From positions 24,867,693-24,931,692 of the forward strand of contig NC_067205.1 of NCBI RefSeq assembly GCF_026262505.1: a stretch of 64,000 nt of DNA, given 5' to 3'. Of the stretch, positions 17,313 to 26,762 are shown one piece after another (within the stretch, counting starts at the first letter, position 1; the number at the start of each line of letters is the position of its first letter). The notes under the pieces were generated by a model that was not told the DNA's origin, did no database searches, and saw only the letters and a list, made by a program, of their open reading frames with translations. Origin of the DNA: Trichomonas vaginalis G3. Its lineage: Eukaryota > Parabasalia > Trichomonadida > Trichomonadidae. Both the position numbers and the translations under genes were made by a program.

Positions 17313-20300
17313 TTAGAAGTTAAACTTTTCAGCAAAGCAAGGACTAGAAGACTTACATAAGTCAAATCCAATCTCTTGACCATCATAAAGTGCTTTGTAA
17401 AGTTTCATTAAACTGAACTCAGAGTCTTTGTCATATGTTCCAACAGGTATGTGAATGTTCTTATCTTCATTGTAATAGCATTGTATAGCTTCAGGAAACA
17501 TTTCATTAGCGGTTAAAGCAATAACATCTTGCTTCACCTTTCATTCTGCAGTGAAATGCAACTTCATTTAAATCATTCGTGAGTAAGTCTATGTAGTCTT
17601 CTTTCCACAAAATATTGACTTGTATGCTAAACTTTGTTTTCCAGGTGTTATTTCTGCGAAGTCAGCTATGAAACTGACCAAGGTTTTTCCAATAAGTTCT
17701 CTACCGTATCTCTTCTTAAACTCTGCTGCAAGCTTTGGATGTCTTCATTAAAATATGCATACTATCCATCCTGGTAAAATATTTGAAGTCCCAGTCTTCA
17801 GCAGTACAGAATACTTCACACATTATTCTCTTCGACATAGACAGAATATTAACACCAAGTGGACAGAAGTTAAAGTGTCTGCAAATGCTTTTCGTTAGCT
17901 TGAAAATAGTTTTATCTGAACCATCCAAACCTTCGAACTTCACTATATGGTTGTAGTTTCTGATGGCATATCTTATAGCATCTTTGTCATTTACTATGGT
18001 TATTTTTGACTCAATAGGAGATAGAATAGTTTTGCCATAAATACTGTTCAGAATGAGCTTTATATTTTCTTGCAAAGGATTTCCTTCTTTCTTATACTTT
18101 AACCTTAACTCAAACAACTTCTTTACTTCATCTCTTATTCTAATATCTCTGTTTCCATCGTAATAGTATCCTTGCAACACTTCACATTTGACACCTTGAT
18201 ATTTTATGAGGTCTTGTAATGTTATATGGTCAACATACATTAAACAGCAAGTGTTTGAACTTCTGGAACGTTAAGTTCTGGATTTAGTTCAGGGTCACAA
18301 ACTATTAAAGGAAAGTGTCTATGTATTCCAATCTCTGTTATCTTAATGAGAACAAAGAAGCCAGACATAAACTTTTCACCAATGGGTTCCTTTTGGTCGT
18401 CATCGAATAAATGTCTCATGAGATACTCTGTGCTTACATCTCATCCTTCAATACTTTTGGAATTCCTTCTAAAGTATAAAGTCTTGCTATAGCTGATGGA
18501 TATAATGAAACAGCGTCGAAGTCAGCAATGAGTTTCTTTTCGCTCTTTTGTTTCATGTTATCTGACAACATACATCTTCCACCTTGAATGCATCTCGAAA
18601 TAAATTCTCTTGGTTTATTTGAGAGGTCATAAAGATTTCCATTCGGGAAGTATACTCTGTTCTCAAACAATTTGTTAGCAATAGAACAAATACTAACGTA
18701 GTCATAAACGTTTAAATCAAACTCTTTCAATAAGTCATTGCGGAACTTTACAAAACCTTCTCTTAAAATTCTTACATCTTGTTTGCATAAAACGTGCTAT
18801 ATTTTTCTAAGTCGAAGTGGTTCTCATCTATTCTGCAACCTTTGATGGAATCTATGTTTTCATGAATGTATCTGCATCCTGGATAAACTTACATGCTTCA
18901 GAAATGACACCAGTTCTGTTGTCATTTGCTAACAAACACTGCTGTAGTAGTTATATGGAAATACTTCTTTCGGTCCTGTTTGTAAGTTAAACATAGCAGG
19001 AAATAGTTTAAGCTTCTTATTTATAACACTGTAAGAGTCTTTTATAATAATTGCCCTTCCTTTATATAAGCCAGTTATTTGCATTGTTCGTGAACCTTTA
19101 ATGATGGGAGTTCCTTTCACTTCTGTCATGTGTCTTAAGATGAAGTTTATATCATAACTGAGGTTATGGAAATATATTAAACTCTTGTCAGGAAGTCGTT
19201 CCAAAAATTCTGTTGCACAGTTGACCCCAAATGCTTTCACTCACTGAACCATCTTCACTGTCATAACAGATGTTAAAAGCTTTATGAAAGCCATCGTGCT
19301 ACACTCAAAGTCAGCAAAGAAAACGTGCTCAGGAATGAACTTACACTTATTTTTATTTACTTCTTTTGACTCTGCTTTCTTCTTCAGTTGTACACAATAC
19401 TTTGGAGCATATGTCAAATCTTTAAATGGTGCAAGGTTCTGTTTATATAAGTCAGTCGTATATGTGAAAAGTTCTCCATAAGAAATAGGTTCGAAATATT
19501 TGCACTCCCACAATGTTTTCATAACATCCCATAACGGTGTTGTTCTATCATAACGAACAATATTTATCTCTCTTTGTATAAATTTCATCTGTTTCTCAAT
19601 GTTCATTCCACCACAAGCTTTGAGAATTTCTTTATAGTTTCGAATGAAATATGTTGTCATTGGAATCTTTCATTTAGCATGTAGTGGTCTTCAACAAGAA
19701 GTAAGTCAATAGTTCGAACAGTTTCACATTCTTTTGGTATGTATCTCTTTATTTCATTATGTCTTGAGTCATTGAAATAACCAATGGTAACATTAAATGC
19801 TATACCTGTTGCGTCAGAAATTTCTTGTACTTTACTTTGAGGAAAGTCTCTAACACGAATGACTTCTCTCATGTGGTCAATAGTTTCTTCATTTACTCCA
19901 GCCTGAATGCAAGCATAAACGAAACAATTGTCTTCTGTCATAAGTGTTGCAGTTCTTTTGTTCAGTTCATTGAAGATTTGGTAGCGTTCAAGATTTATAG
20001 GTAATGTGCAAAGATACTTCCAGAACTGACCGCTTCTCTTCTTATAAAACTTCTTTTCACCATTTCTTTCCAAAGCTTTCTATAGTGCTGTTTCCTGTTT
20101 GCTTAAGCTTCCAAAATCTTTCTGGTCATTTGTCAGTGTGCTTTCATCTCTATATGGTCTCTTTTTTGGTTTGCCTTTCTTTACATCTGACATCGTTAAG
20201 CCTTCATATTCTGTTAAATCATACATCTTTATTTCAGTAAGATTCTTTATGTTTGTCAAGAAGAAGTCATAGTGCATTTCAACAATACCTGCAGCATTTG

Positions 20301-20989
20301 CTTCTATCTCTGATATAAAGTTCTCCTTCAAGAGCTGATGTAGTAATGTTCCAATATTATTGAGGTTTAACGTAGAACATTCATACTTTCCACCAAGTTT
20401 ATAACATACCATCCATCTTGTTGGAGTTTATTTTAATCTTCTCTAAGAGTCTCATGAAAACCTTACCGAAATGTTTGTGTAAGTAGTCTCTGTTTGGTTC
20501 ATCTAAAGCTTCGATGTTAAAGTCAATGAGTCTATTGCCTGACTTCACATTTCTCTTCCTATTCTCTTCATCTTTCTTTAACCATCTCTCACCTTCTTTT
20601 GGTTTGTCGTCAATGAAACGAATGACATCGTTAGCTTTGCGAACTTGTTCTATAGCATTTTTAAACATCTCTCTTCTCTGTTGTTTCAGTGTGTCGTCTC
20701 TTCTTCTTGTTTCACCAACGTTTGCATTTGTTATGTCAAACATTTCTCTTCTTACTTCATGAGGTACTGAACGTCTATGATATAAGTCAATAGCAACGTC
20801 ATTTAAAGGAAATGCTCTTGCATTTATGAACTCATGAATTCTATCATAACTTATTGCACCATTATAGTCATTGAGGATGTCAGCGAGTGCTTTTTTGTTT
20901 GTTGCGTAATGTTTTGCAACATCTATGTTAGCTTCTGTTAGAAGTTGTTTTATTTCCGAGTGTTCTAACTTAGACAACTTCCGATACAT
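17313..20989 (-). pseudogene. Protein-primed family-B DNA polymerase (E3, broken)
   Basis: Recognisable motifs in order on the minus strand: N-terminal domain starting MYRKLSKLEHSEIKQLL (20989); exonuclease-type FADFECS (~19310) and YFHNLSYDINF (~19160); polymerase motif A DFDAVSLYPS (~18510); motif B ILNSIYGKT (~18040); and motif C-like RMDSMHI (~17760). This order is that of Polinton and adenovirus/phi29-type polymerases, which replicate linear DNA using a terminal protein. The span of ~1,200 codons is typical. It is broken (about seven breaks) even though E3's terminal repeats are nearly identical. Confidence 0.85.
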
Positions 20990-21040
20990 CTTTAGTAGGA
21001 AATAAAAAAATATTTTTTGAAAAAAATTAGATTAGAAAAA

Positions 21041-21361
21041 TTATTTCTTTCTATATTTGCCATTCCGAACTTTGAAAAGATGTTTTATACCAGCATAGAA
21101 TTTTTCTCTAGAGCTTGGTCTTATATCGTTTTCATAACAATATTTTCTATATTCTTCATATAAAGCCTTTTTTTCATACATTTCATAAGGACAATCTAAC
21201 CAGAATAGCGCATATCCATTTTCGTTATCTAGGTCTCTATATGTTTCTTCTGTTTGTAGAATTTCGCTTTCTCTATTTAGTTCTATGTCTATATATTGTG
21301 GCTTAAAAAGATGTGGGCAAGAAGGGTCTGGCGCTATGTAAAAAGTTAATTTTTCTGTCAT
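21041..21361 (-). CDS. Stand-alone winged-helix-like C-terminal domain of a D5-type helicase (E3)
   Basis: 106 residues. The second half, YEEYRKYCYENDIRPSSREK followed by FYAGIKHLFKVRNGKYRKK, parallels the end of the E2 SF3 helicase (YDEYKQYCQEYGYMAASKRT..., VKSLLDVQNGVYTKK). In D5/P4-type primase-helicases this region is a DNA-binding winged helix. Here it stands alone beside the polymerase, with its own leader TTTTTTATCCGATAGAAAAGATG, identical to that at 40808-40830 in E2. It could be a stand-alone DNA-binding protein or a relic of a helicase; no ATPase part is visible nearby. Confidence 0.6.
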   Translation of the reverse strand: MTEKLTFYIAPDPSCPHLFKPQYIDIELNRESEILQTEETYRDLDNENGYALFWLDCPYEMYEKKALYEEYRKYCYENDIRPSSREKFYAGIKHLFKVRNGKYRKK

Positions 21362-21384
21362 CTTTTCTATCGGATAAAAAATAT
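21362..21384 (-). promoter_or_regulatory. Class-i leader ATCCGATAGAAAAGATG (E3)
   Basis: Reads TTTTTTATCCGATAGAAAAG before the ATG on the minus strand. The same ~20 bp occurs before the E2 gene at 40831. Conservation between distant elements supports a functional promoter element. Confidence 0.55.
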
Positions 21385-21452
21385 TTTTTTGAAAAAAATT
21401 AGATTAGATTTTTTAAAGTTATTTTTCAAAATAATTTAATATTTTTATTTTA

Positions 21453-21926
21453 ATGAAACACATGCAAGATTGCAAGTTCTTTTCATACAATGCTCTCGCT
21501 ACTGCCATCAAGAATGAGTTCAATGGTGCTTCAAATGTTAATGTTATCTTTAACAAGAAGTTTGTGAAAGAATCTAAGTTTGGTCAGTATGTCAGACCAT
21601 TAGCTATTGTCATTGACCGCAAACGTTATACTTCACAAGAGTTAGCAGTAGTTTTGAAACAAAAGAGTTTCTTCGTGAATGTCAAAGATACTCATTATAC
21701 TGTCATAAAGAACTCTAACGTTGACTTCTTCAGTATTGCTTTAAATCTTTCCGAACAGAAAGAATATAAGAAGGGTGAAACATCTGTGAAATATTATCCT
21801 TCATCTCTGAAGACAATAACGAACAAAGATGTTATACAGAAATTCTTACCAAAGGTTGAAGAAGCTTCTATTGACATTGACGAAGGAAGTGAAATGGTTG
21901 AAGAAATAGACCCTGAAGTTATTTAA
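21453..21926 (+). CDS. Small acidic-tailed protein, possible ssDNA-binding role (E3)
   Basis: 157 residues with a beta-strand-like body and an acidic C-terminus (ASIDIDEGSEMVEEIDPEVI). The E2 gene at 40831-41250 has the same size, a position next to replication genes, and a similar end (NIDIDPEMF). Acidic tails of this kind are usual in viral ssDNA-binding proteins, which use them to contact partners. That is the only support, so the role is tentative. Confidence 0.5.
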   Translation: MKHMQDCKFFSYNALATAIKNEFNGASNVNVIFNKKFVKESKFGQYVRPLAIVIDRKRYTSQELAVVLKQKSFFVNVKDTHYTVIKNSNVDFFSIALNLSEQKEYKKGETSVKYYPSSLKTITNKDVIQKFLPKVEEASIDIDEGSEMVEEIDPEVI

Positions 21927-21944
21927 GCAAAAATATATTTTTGG

Positions 21945-22160
21945 TTAGTCTTCATATCGATATTTTACAACGATTCCCCAATGTATAAACTTTTCATACG
22001 CTTTTTCATAAGCTTTATATACCTTCAGAAATTTTGCATAATCTTTAGAAGCATTTAGATATTGTTTAAATGCTTTGTATGTCTTCAGAAATTTTGCATA
22101 ATCTTTTACATGTTGTTCGTTCTCTTCTTCTGTCATGAGTTCCGAATATTCTAAATTCAT
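21945..22160 (-). CDS. 71-residue protein with DYAKFLKxYKA repeat (E3)
   Basis: Two copies of DYAKFLK(T/V)YKA around a helix-rich core, and an aromatic tail (HWGIVVKYRYED). The leader has TTTTATCTCATATGAAAGAAC before the ATG. Not recognised. Confidence 0.45.
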   Translation of the reverse strand: MNLEYSELMTEEENEQHVKDYAKFLKTYKAFKQYLNASKDYAKFLKVYKAYEKAYEKFIHWGIVVKYRYED

Positions 22161-22214
22161 GTTCTTTCATATGAGATAAAATTTTATAAAAAAATAAAAT
22201 TAGCTTAGATTTTT

Positions 22215-23039
22215 TTATTCTTCCTCTTTGAAGTTATCGAAATATTCTGTTATTTTTTCCTTCAGTAATGGTAAGTCTTCTTTGAAGGTAAGAATTGTAC
22301 AACCTTTAATATCATAGTGTGTTTGAGGAAGAGTACTTTTGACAATTTCCTTTATTTGCTCATTCGGTGTCATTGAAATCGGTAAGTTTTCACGATAGAA
22401 CCAGTTTCTGTCAGATTTATATATTTTAGCGAGGTCATAAAAGCTCTTGTTGTTTCTTCTCACTAAATGCAACATAACCATATCTTTATCTTCTTCTTTC
22501 TCCATCTCTTCAGCGTAAATCATATACTTATAGCTTTTTTCCTTTCCTTTTGGTACTGAACGCGGTATTCTTTTCTGTATGCTTTTGTCTTTGGATTCAA
22601 TGACTTCATCTTTTGCTTGAAGTTTCTTTTCCATCTCTCCACGTTCTGCTTTATATAGTTCATCTAACATCATGAAAATATAACAAGCATAACGAGGTGA
22701 AGCCCACATTGCTACAGCATTTACTAAAAGTCTATGAACATAATAACCTTTCAAACCAGGTGCCAAATTCTTGCGATTTTCGTACGGAATCTCTTCCCTC
22801 GGTTTTCCGAGGAAGCAATCATATGAGGAAATTCTTCTAAAAGTTCTTTTGCCTGTTGGTTTTCAAACCAATGATATGCTTGCTTTGTAGAACGAAGAGC
22901 GTTCATTATACTTTGCATTTGATACATATCATCTTTTGACTGAACGAATGAGACGTAACTGTTTGTTATACTGTATTATTCGTATCTTCATTTATGGCTT
23001 CATGAACGATAGCAGTTGTTGTGTTCTCTGATTTGACAT
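22215..23039 (-). pseudogene. KilA-N domain protein (E3, broken)
   Basis: The KilA-N core (GLKGYYVHRLLVNAVAMWAS then PRYACYIFMMLDEL) is followed by a coiled-coil linker and a C-terminal region like poxvirus/NCLDV DUF3627 proteins (YKYMIYAEEM, VMLHLVRRNNKSF, RENLPISMTPNE). KilA-N binds DNA and occurs in large DNA viruses and phages. The protein is about 90% identical over its C-terminal half to E2's copy (42644), far more than any other E2/E3 pair. It is preceded by the class-ii leader. Broken (about two breaks). Confidence 0.75.
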
Positions 23040-23042
23040 TAC

Positions 23043-23096
23043 TGTCTTTACATACAAAATAAAAAAATAAATAAAAATAAAACTAACTTTATTTTC
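23043..23096 (-). promoter_or_regulatory. Class-ii leader before KilA-N gene (E3)
   Basis: AGTTAGTTTTATTTTTATTT, then TTTTTATTTTGTATGTAAAG, directly before the start. The same ~55-80 bp occurs at 23742, 24975, 25205 and 43358. Confidence 0.55.
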
Positions 23097-23127
23097 TGAC
23101 TTTCACAAAAGACCAAAAATAAACGCT

Positions 23128-23739
23128 TTACATGTATTTTTCAGCAACTTCGTCAAATAATTTTATAGCTTTATCTATCTCATCTACTTCAAACGTTTCT
23201 TTACCTTTCGTGGGAGCACCATACATTTTCTCAAACTTTTCAAGTAGTTCTGTTTCAGCAGCTCTCATATCATTAACGAACACAACTTTGACTCTATTGA
23301 CTGTAGAGTCATATCTTTGAGTTATATTATATGTTCTTCCTATCTTATATCTTTTTGTATTGAAGTCCTTCGGTTTCTGAACGATGTAAAGTAAGCCTTC
23401 ACTGCAACGTTCCATATCGAATGAACCATAAGTTATGAAGTTATATCCAACAACTGGGTCTAACCATAACAAAACTATTGGTATAAGACTTTTGTCGATG
23501 AGATATGCTGTAGTTCCATAGAATCTTACTGATATCATAAGCTCAGGATTTCTTGTCAAAATTTTCTGAGTTGAAGCATTTCTAACCCAGTCGTTTGTTT
23601 TCTTTCCAGATGGTGTTATAATGTCTGACAAAGAATATTTGTTGTATTTCTTTGAGTATCTTACGTTTAAATCACCTATTCTAACCACTTTGGTGTCATT
23701 GTCTATCTTTTTAACTGTTTCAAACTCAATGTTTGACAT
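23128..23739 (-). CDS. KilA-N-like/GIY-YIG (T5orf172) protein (E3)
   Basis: About 203 residues from MSNIEFETVKKIDND; an upstream in-frame TTG lies in the leader and is not preferred. The N-terminal half resembles KilA-N (VVRIGDLNVRYSKKYNKYSL, then NDWVRNASTQKIL). The C-terminal half has a GIY-YIG-type fold pattern: LLYIVQKPKDFNTKRYKIGR, then QRYDS, then MRAAETELLEKFEKMY and TFEV. This T5orf172/MSV199-like pairing is common in NCLDVs and baculoviruses, where it may cut or bind DNA. It looks whole. Confidence 0.75.
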   Translation of the reverse strand: MSNIEFETVKKIDNDTKVVRIGDLNVRYSKKYNKYSLSDIITPSGKKTNDWVRNASTQKILTRNPELMISVRFYGTTAYLIDKSLIPIVLLWLDPVVGYNFITYGSFDMERCSEGLLYIVQKPKDFNTKRYKIGRTYNITQRYDSTVNRVKVVFVNDMRAAETELLEKFEKMYGAPTKGKETFEVDEIDKAIKLFDEVAEKYM

Positions 23740-23741
23740 AT

Positions 23742-23820
23742 ATGTCTTTACATACAAAATAAAAAAATAAATAAAAATAAAACTAACTTTATTTTTTCTA
23801 TCTTAAGGAAATTCATGATT
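23742..23820 (-). promoter_or_regulatory. Class-ii leader before the GIY-YIG gene (E3)
   Basis: On the plus strand TGTCTTTACATACAAAATAA then AAATAAAACTAACTTTATTT then TATCTTAAGGAAATTCATGA. It is almost identical to 43358-43440 in E2 and runs on to the AGATCT palindrome cluster at 23860. Confidence 0.6.
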
Positions 23821-23859
23821 TTTGTGCTGAATTCAGCAAAAATATATTTTAGGTGAAGA

Positions 23860-23873
23860 GGTGAGATCTCACC
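23860..23873. promoter_or_regulatory. AGATCT-centred palindrome, GGTGAGATCTCACC form
   Basis: Flanked left by AGGTGAAGA and right by TCTCACCTG and TTTTTTCACCTCATG half-sites. It lies between the leader of the GIY-YIG gene and the end of the gene at 24033. Confidence 0.65.
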
Positions 23874-23987
23874 CGTTTTCTCACCTGTTTTTTCACCTCA
23901 TGAATTTTCATGATTTCATCGTACATGTTTTGTCAGGACTTCTTCGTAATGAGCGTAAATCAGACAAAAATAATGTTTAGGTGAAGT

Positions 23988-24001
23988 GGTGAGATCTCAC
24001 C
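23988..24001. promoter_or_regulatory. AGATCT-centred palindrome, GGTGAGATCTCACC form
   Basis: Second copy within 130 bp of the previous one, with the same AGGTGAAGT left half-site and two TTTTCTCACCT right half-sites, just before the 3' end of the gene at 24033. Confidence 0.65.
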
Positions 24002-24032
24002 TGTTTTCTCACCTGTTTTCTCACCTCATTAT

Positions 24033-24974
24033 TTATAACCGTTTTACATGAATTGTACGATGTATATTTGAAATCCTAAACAGTTTTGTAGCTTCTATTT
24101 CTTCGCTGAGGATATCGAATGTTTTAACAATGCCGAAAGTTTCTTTATACTTCTTCTTGACGTCAGATAGAAGGAAATCGTCAGCTGTTGGATAGTTTTT
24201 GTTCAGAAATGCTAACATGTCCATTTTATCTTCTGCTGGCTTTTCTGCTTCTTTCTTTAAGTCTGCATAGTCGTTTCTCATTCTTTCTATCTCTTTGACG
24301 GAGTAGTTATATTTCCTAATTGCCGCTTTACATTTAGAACATTGCGGATTCATTTTTGCGTTATACATTGAAATAAAACCAGCTAAAACAACTAAAGCGT
24401 CAATGGTTTTCTTTAAATCTGAAGCAGTTGGTCTTATTTGTTTGTTCCATACCTTACCTCTTCTATCTTTATCTCTTATTTCCCAAACACATTCAGCAAC
24501 TAACGAAACAAAGTTGTCGTAGGTCTTAAATTCTTCAGATTTATATATGTCAGAAACATTCTTATATACCATGTCGCAATCTTTGTCCATAACCTTATGG
24601 TTGCAATGAAAACCAAGGAATTCATAGTTTACCTTTCGTATGAACTTCTTTATTTCTACTGAGTCAGTTGGTTTCACTTCTATTTCATCGAATTCAGGAA
24701 TAGTGAGCTTTTGTTGTTGGATTTCAGGCAATTTAGGCAAATGGTCAATAATGTCCTGCATTTCATAAAGATACTGTTCATTTGTTTCATCTTTCGCACT
24801 ACAGTCTAAATTACTTGTTAAAAGTTCTTGCTTTATCTTCTGGATTTCTGTTTCGAAAGTATATGAAGAAGGAATGAAGTTTTTCATCTCTACTAACATA
24901 GATGTTGGATTCATGACTAACGAGTTTGGTGCTGTTGTTGTTTGAAGTGTTGTTGTGCCGATTGTTGAAATCAT
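24033..24974 (-). CDS. Unidentified 313-residue protein with CxxC pair (E3)
   Basis: Starts MISTIGTTTLQTTTAPNSLV at 24974. Helical middle; FHCNHKVMDKDCD and, later, NPQCSKCKAAIRKYN suggest a possible small metal site. A long basic coiled coil (KEIERMRNDYADLKKEAEKP) follows, and the C-terminus is FRISNIHRTIHVKRL. It is downstream of the class-ii leader shared with the KilA-N and GIY-YIG genes, so it may be expressed with them. No named family recognised. It looks whole. Confidence 0.6.
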   Translation of the reverse strand: MISTIGTTTLQTTTAPNSLVMNPTSMLVEMKNFIPSSYTFETEIQKIKQELLTSNLDCSAKDETNEQYLYEMQDIIDHLPKLPEIQQQKLTIPEFDEIEVKPTDSVEIKKFIRKVNYEFLGFHCNHKVMDKDCDMVYKNVSDIYKSEEFKTYDNFVSLVAECVWEIRDKDRRGKVWNKQIRPTASDLKKTIDALVVLAGFISMYNAKMNPQCSKCKAAIRKYNYSVKEIERMRNDYADLKKEAEKPAEDKMDMLAFLNKNYPTADDFLLSDVKKKYKETFGIVKTFDILSEEIEATKLFRISNIHRTIHVKRL

Positions 24975-25082
24975 ATCTTTTATACAAAATAAAAAAAAAT
25001 AAATAAAAATAAAACTAACTTTATTTTTTATTTCGGGAAAATTCATGAAAATTCAAGAGGTGAAAAAAGAGGTGAGAAAACA

Positions 25083-25096
25083 GGTTAGATCTAACC
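25083..25096. promoter_or_regulatory. AGATCT-centred palindrome, GGTTAGATCTAACC form
   Basis: Preceded by AGGTGAAAAAAGAGGTGAGA direct half-sites; the same T-A variant as at 48-61 and 25506. Confidence 0.6.
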
Positions 25097-25155
25097 TTCT
25101 ACCCGACATTCTCGTCAAATGAAAAAAATGACACTTTTTCATTAGATAACTGTTA

Positions 25156-25193
25156 TTTTTTGACGAAGTGAAGATTTACACTTCGTCAAAAAA
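25156..25193. terminator. Perfect hairpin TTTTTTGACGAAGTG / CACTTCGTCAAAAAA
   Basis: Fifteen-base complementary arms around an 8-base loop (AAGATTTA). Stem ends in T/A runs on both strands. It lies between two class-ii leaders. It could end transcription or act as a protein site; trichomonad terminators are not known to need hairpins, so the label is tentative. Confidence 0.4.
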
Positions 25194-25315
25194 ATCCCTG
25201 AAATCATATCTTACATACAAAATAAAAAAATAAATAAAATAAAACTAACTTTATTTTTTCTATCTTAAGGAAATTCATGAAAATTCATGAGGTTGAGAAA
25301 ACAGGTGAAAAAACG

Positions 25316-25329
25316 GGTGAGATCTCACC
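25316..25329. promoter_or_regulatory. AGATCT-centred palindrome, GGTGAGATCTCACC form
   Basis: Preceded by CAGGTGAAAAAACGG and followed by TCTTCACCTAAACATTATTT, a right flank nearly repeated at 25520. Confidence 0.6.
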
Positions 25330-25505
25330 TCTTCACCTAAACATTATTTTTGGTGTAAATTTCATTGACTGACTGACTGACGGCACAAAGTGGCTTAGCG
25401 AAAACATTAATATATAAAATTCATGAAAATTCATGAAAATTCACGAGAAAGCTAAAGCAATCTGAGCTGCTAAGCGGCTAGGGTGAAAAAAGAGGTGAAA
25501 AAAGA

Positions 25506-25519
25506 GGTTAGATCTAACC
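25506..25519. promoter_or_regulatory. AGATCT-centred palindrome, GGTTAGATCTAACC form
   Basis: Preceded by two GGTGAAAAAAGA direct half-sites; sits about 100 bp beyond the end of the integrase gene. Confidence 0.6.
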
Positions 25520-25616
25520 ATCTACCCTAAACATTATTTTTGGTGTAAATTTATGAAAACATTAATGATATCATGACTGTTCTCATTCATGTCTGATTTA
25601 CATCTAATGAAAAAGT

Positions 25617-26702
25617 TTAGAAGAATTTTCTTATTCTTTCTGGCATATTTTTGTCTTTCCAGTACTCCCGCTCTAATGGTCCCAGATGAGTTGGTTTAGA
25701 TTCTCTCAAGTTCTTAGATGGTATAACATCTTCAACGCCTCCTTCATATCTTACTTTATAAGTGTCATCGTTTATGTTATAGCCAAGTATTTCAATAACC
25801 ACTCCTCGCTTTGCTTCGTCAATGGTTTCAGCAAGTTTGCCATTACTACTTTCGACTAATTTATGTCGAGGGTAAAATGCAATGGAGTCGTCGGCAGCTT
25901 TTATAAGATATCCATTACCTTGCGTAGAGTCTACGATATAATAATTTCGACTTAACCTTAAACGTTTCTTTGTCAACGGCTTGTCGTCAAGAACTACACG
26001 AACTTTTGTACCAGGAATGAGGGTAAATTGCGTTGAATTTCTGATATTTTGTGTTTGGCTTCGTTTCTTTTGTATATACTTTTCTTCTTGTTGTTGTGTC
26101 ATTGAATTTGGTGTATGTCCTGTTGTAGAATGTGTTGAGGAATTATATACTTCGAGAAAATGTTTCATTGTTTCTTCGGTAAAGTCTCGCTCTTGGTTTA
26201 AATCTCTGAGAGTCCTTATGAAGCGGTTAATGATGCCGAGTATGTTATGGTTATGGTCTTCAGTAGTGTAGTGAGTTATGTTATGCTTAATGAGAAAATC
26301 TGTGATTTCATTGCTGAGGTATGCACTGTCTTGGTCTGATGTTAAAGTACTTGGGCTATGTTCTGCTACAAACTTTTGTAAAACTCTTAACACTTCACGA
26401 GTTCCTTTATTTTTCATTGGATATGCATATGCTTTACGAGTGTTAACATTAATGAAGATGAGGAATGGTTTATGTCCTCCTTTTCTGCTTTGAATGAGAG
26501 TGTCAAATTGGTATGCGTCAGGAGCGTTGGAGTAAATTGGTAAAAAGTAGTCGTAAGGGTTTATTTTTGTTTGATGTACAACATTTTTGTCAAAGAACCT
26601 TTTCACTTCAGCTCTGTTAGTAAATCCCCAACTTTTTGCAGCTTCATTGAACTTCTTAAATGACCTCCATGGATGTTGTTCGAATACTTCTTTCAAGCTC
26701 AT
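25617..26702 (-). CDS. RVE-type integrase (E3)
   Basis: 361 residues, whole. A helical N-terminus (HPWRSFKKFNEAAKSWGFTN) is followed by an RVE core: AYQFDTLIQ at ~64-72, LIFINVNTRKAYAYPM at ~81-96, and LTSDQDSAYLSNEITDFLI at ~120-138, then HNILGIINRFIRTLRDL. The C-terminal domain (~235-361) is SH3/chromodomain-like (YKVRYEGGVEDVIPS). It is homologous to the E2 integrase (TSDCESSF, LGVIDG...LRDLNQ). It inserts the element DNA and makes the 5-6 bp duplications seen here. The leader before 26702 lacks the class-i consensus. Confidence 0.85.
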   Translation of the reverse strand: MSLKEVFEQHPWRSFKKFNEAAKSWGFTNRAEVKRFFDKNVVHQTKINPYDYFLPIYSNAPDAYQFDTLIQSRKGGHKPFLIFINVNTRKAYAYPMKNKGTREVLRVLQKFVAEHSPSTLTSDQDSAYLSNEITDFLIKHNITHYTTEDHNHNILGIINRFIRTLRDLNQERDFTEETMKHFLEVYNSSTHSTTGHTPNSMTQQQEEKYIQKKRSQTQNIRNSTQFTLIPGTKVRVVLDDKPLTKKRLRLSRNYYIVDSTQGNGYLIKAADDSIAFYPRHKLVESSNGKLAETIDEAKRGVVIEILGYNINDDTYKVRYEGGVEDVIPSKNLRESKPTHLGPLEREYWKDKNMPERIRKFF

Positions 26703-26762
26703 TTATGTAAAGTTAAAGATTTTATTCAAGACGGTAAGTCCGCAAAGCAGGCTCAAGCGCGT

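Larger units (their letters stand above)
24975..25616. promoter_or_regulatory. Repeat-rich control region upstream of the 24033 gene (E3)
   Basis: No gene is supported over ~640 bp. It holds a class-ii leader (24975-25050), an orphan second leader (25205-25280), three AGATCT palindromes (25083, 25316, 25506), a perfect 15-bp-stem hairpin (25156-25193), repeated GAAAATTCATGAAAATTCA tracts (25031, 25270, 25421), a GACT tandem (25370-25385) and a GCTGCTAAGCGGC stem (25467). It separates the minus-strand gene 24033 from the integrase end. It could be a compound promoter, an origin, or a degenerate gene slot; the sequence does not decide. Confidence 0.5.
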
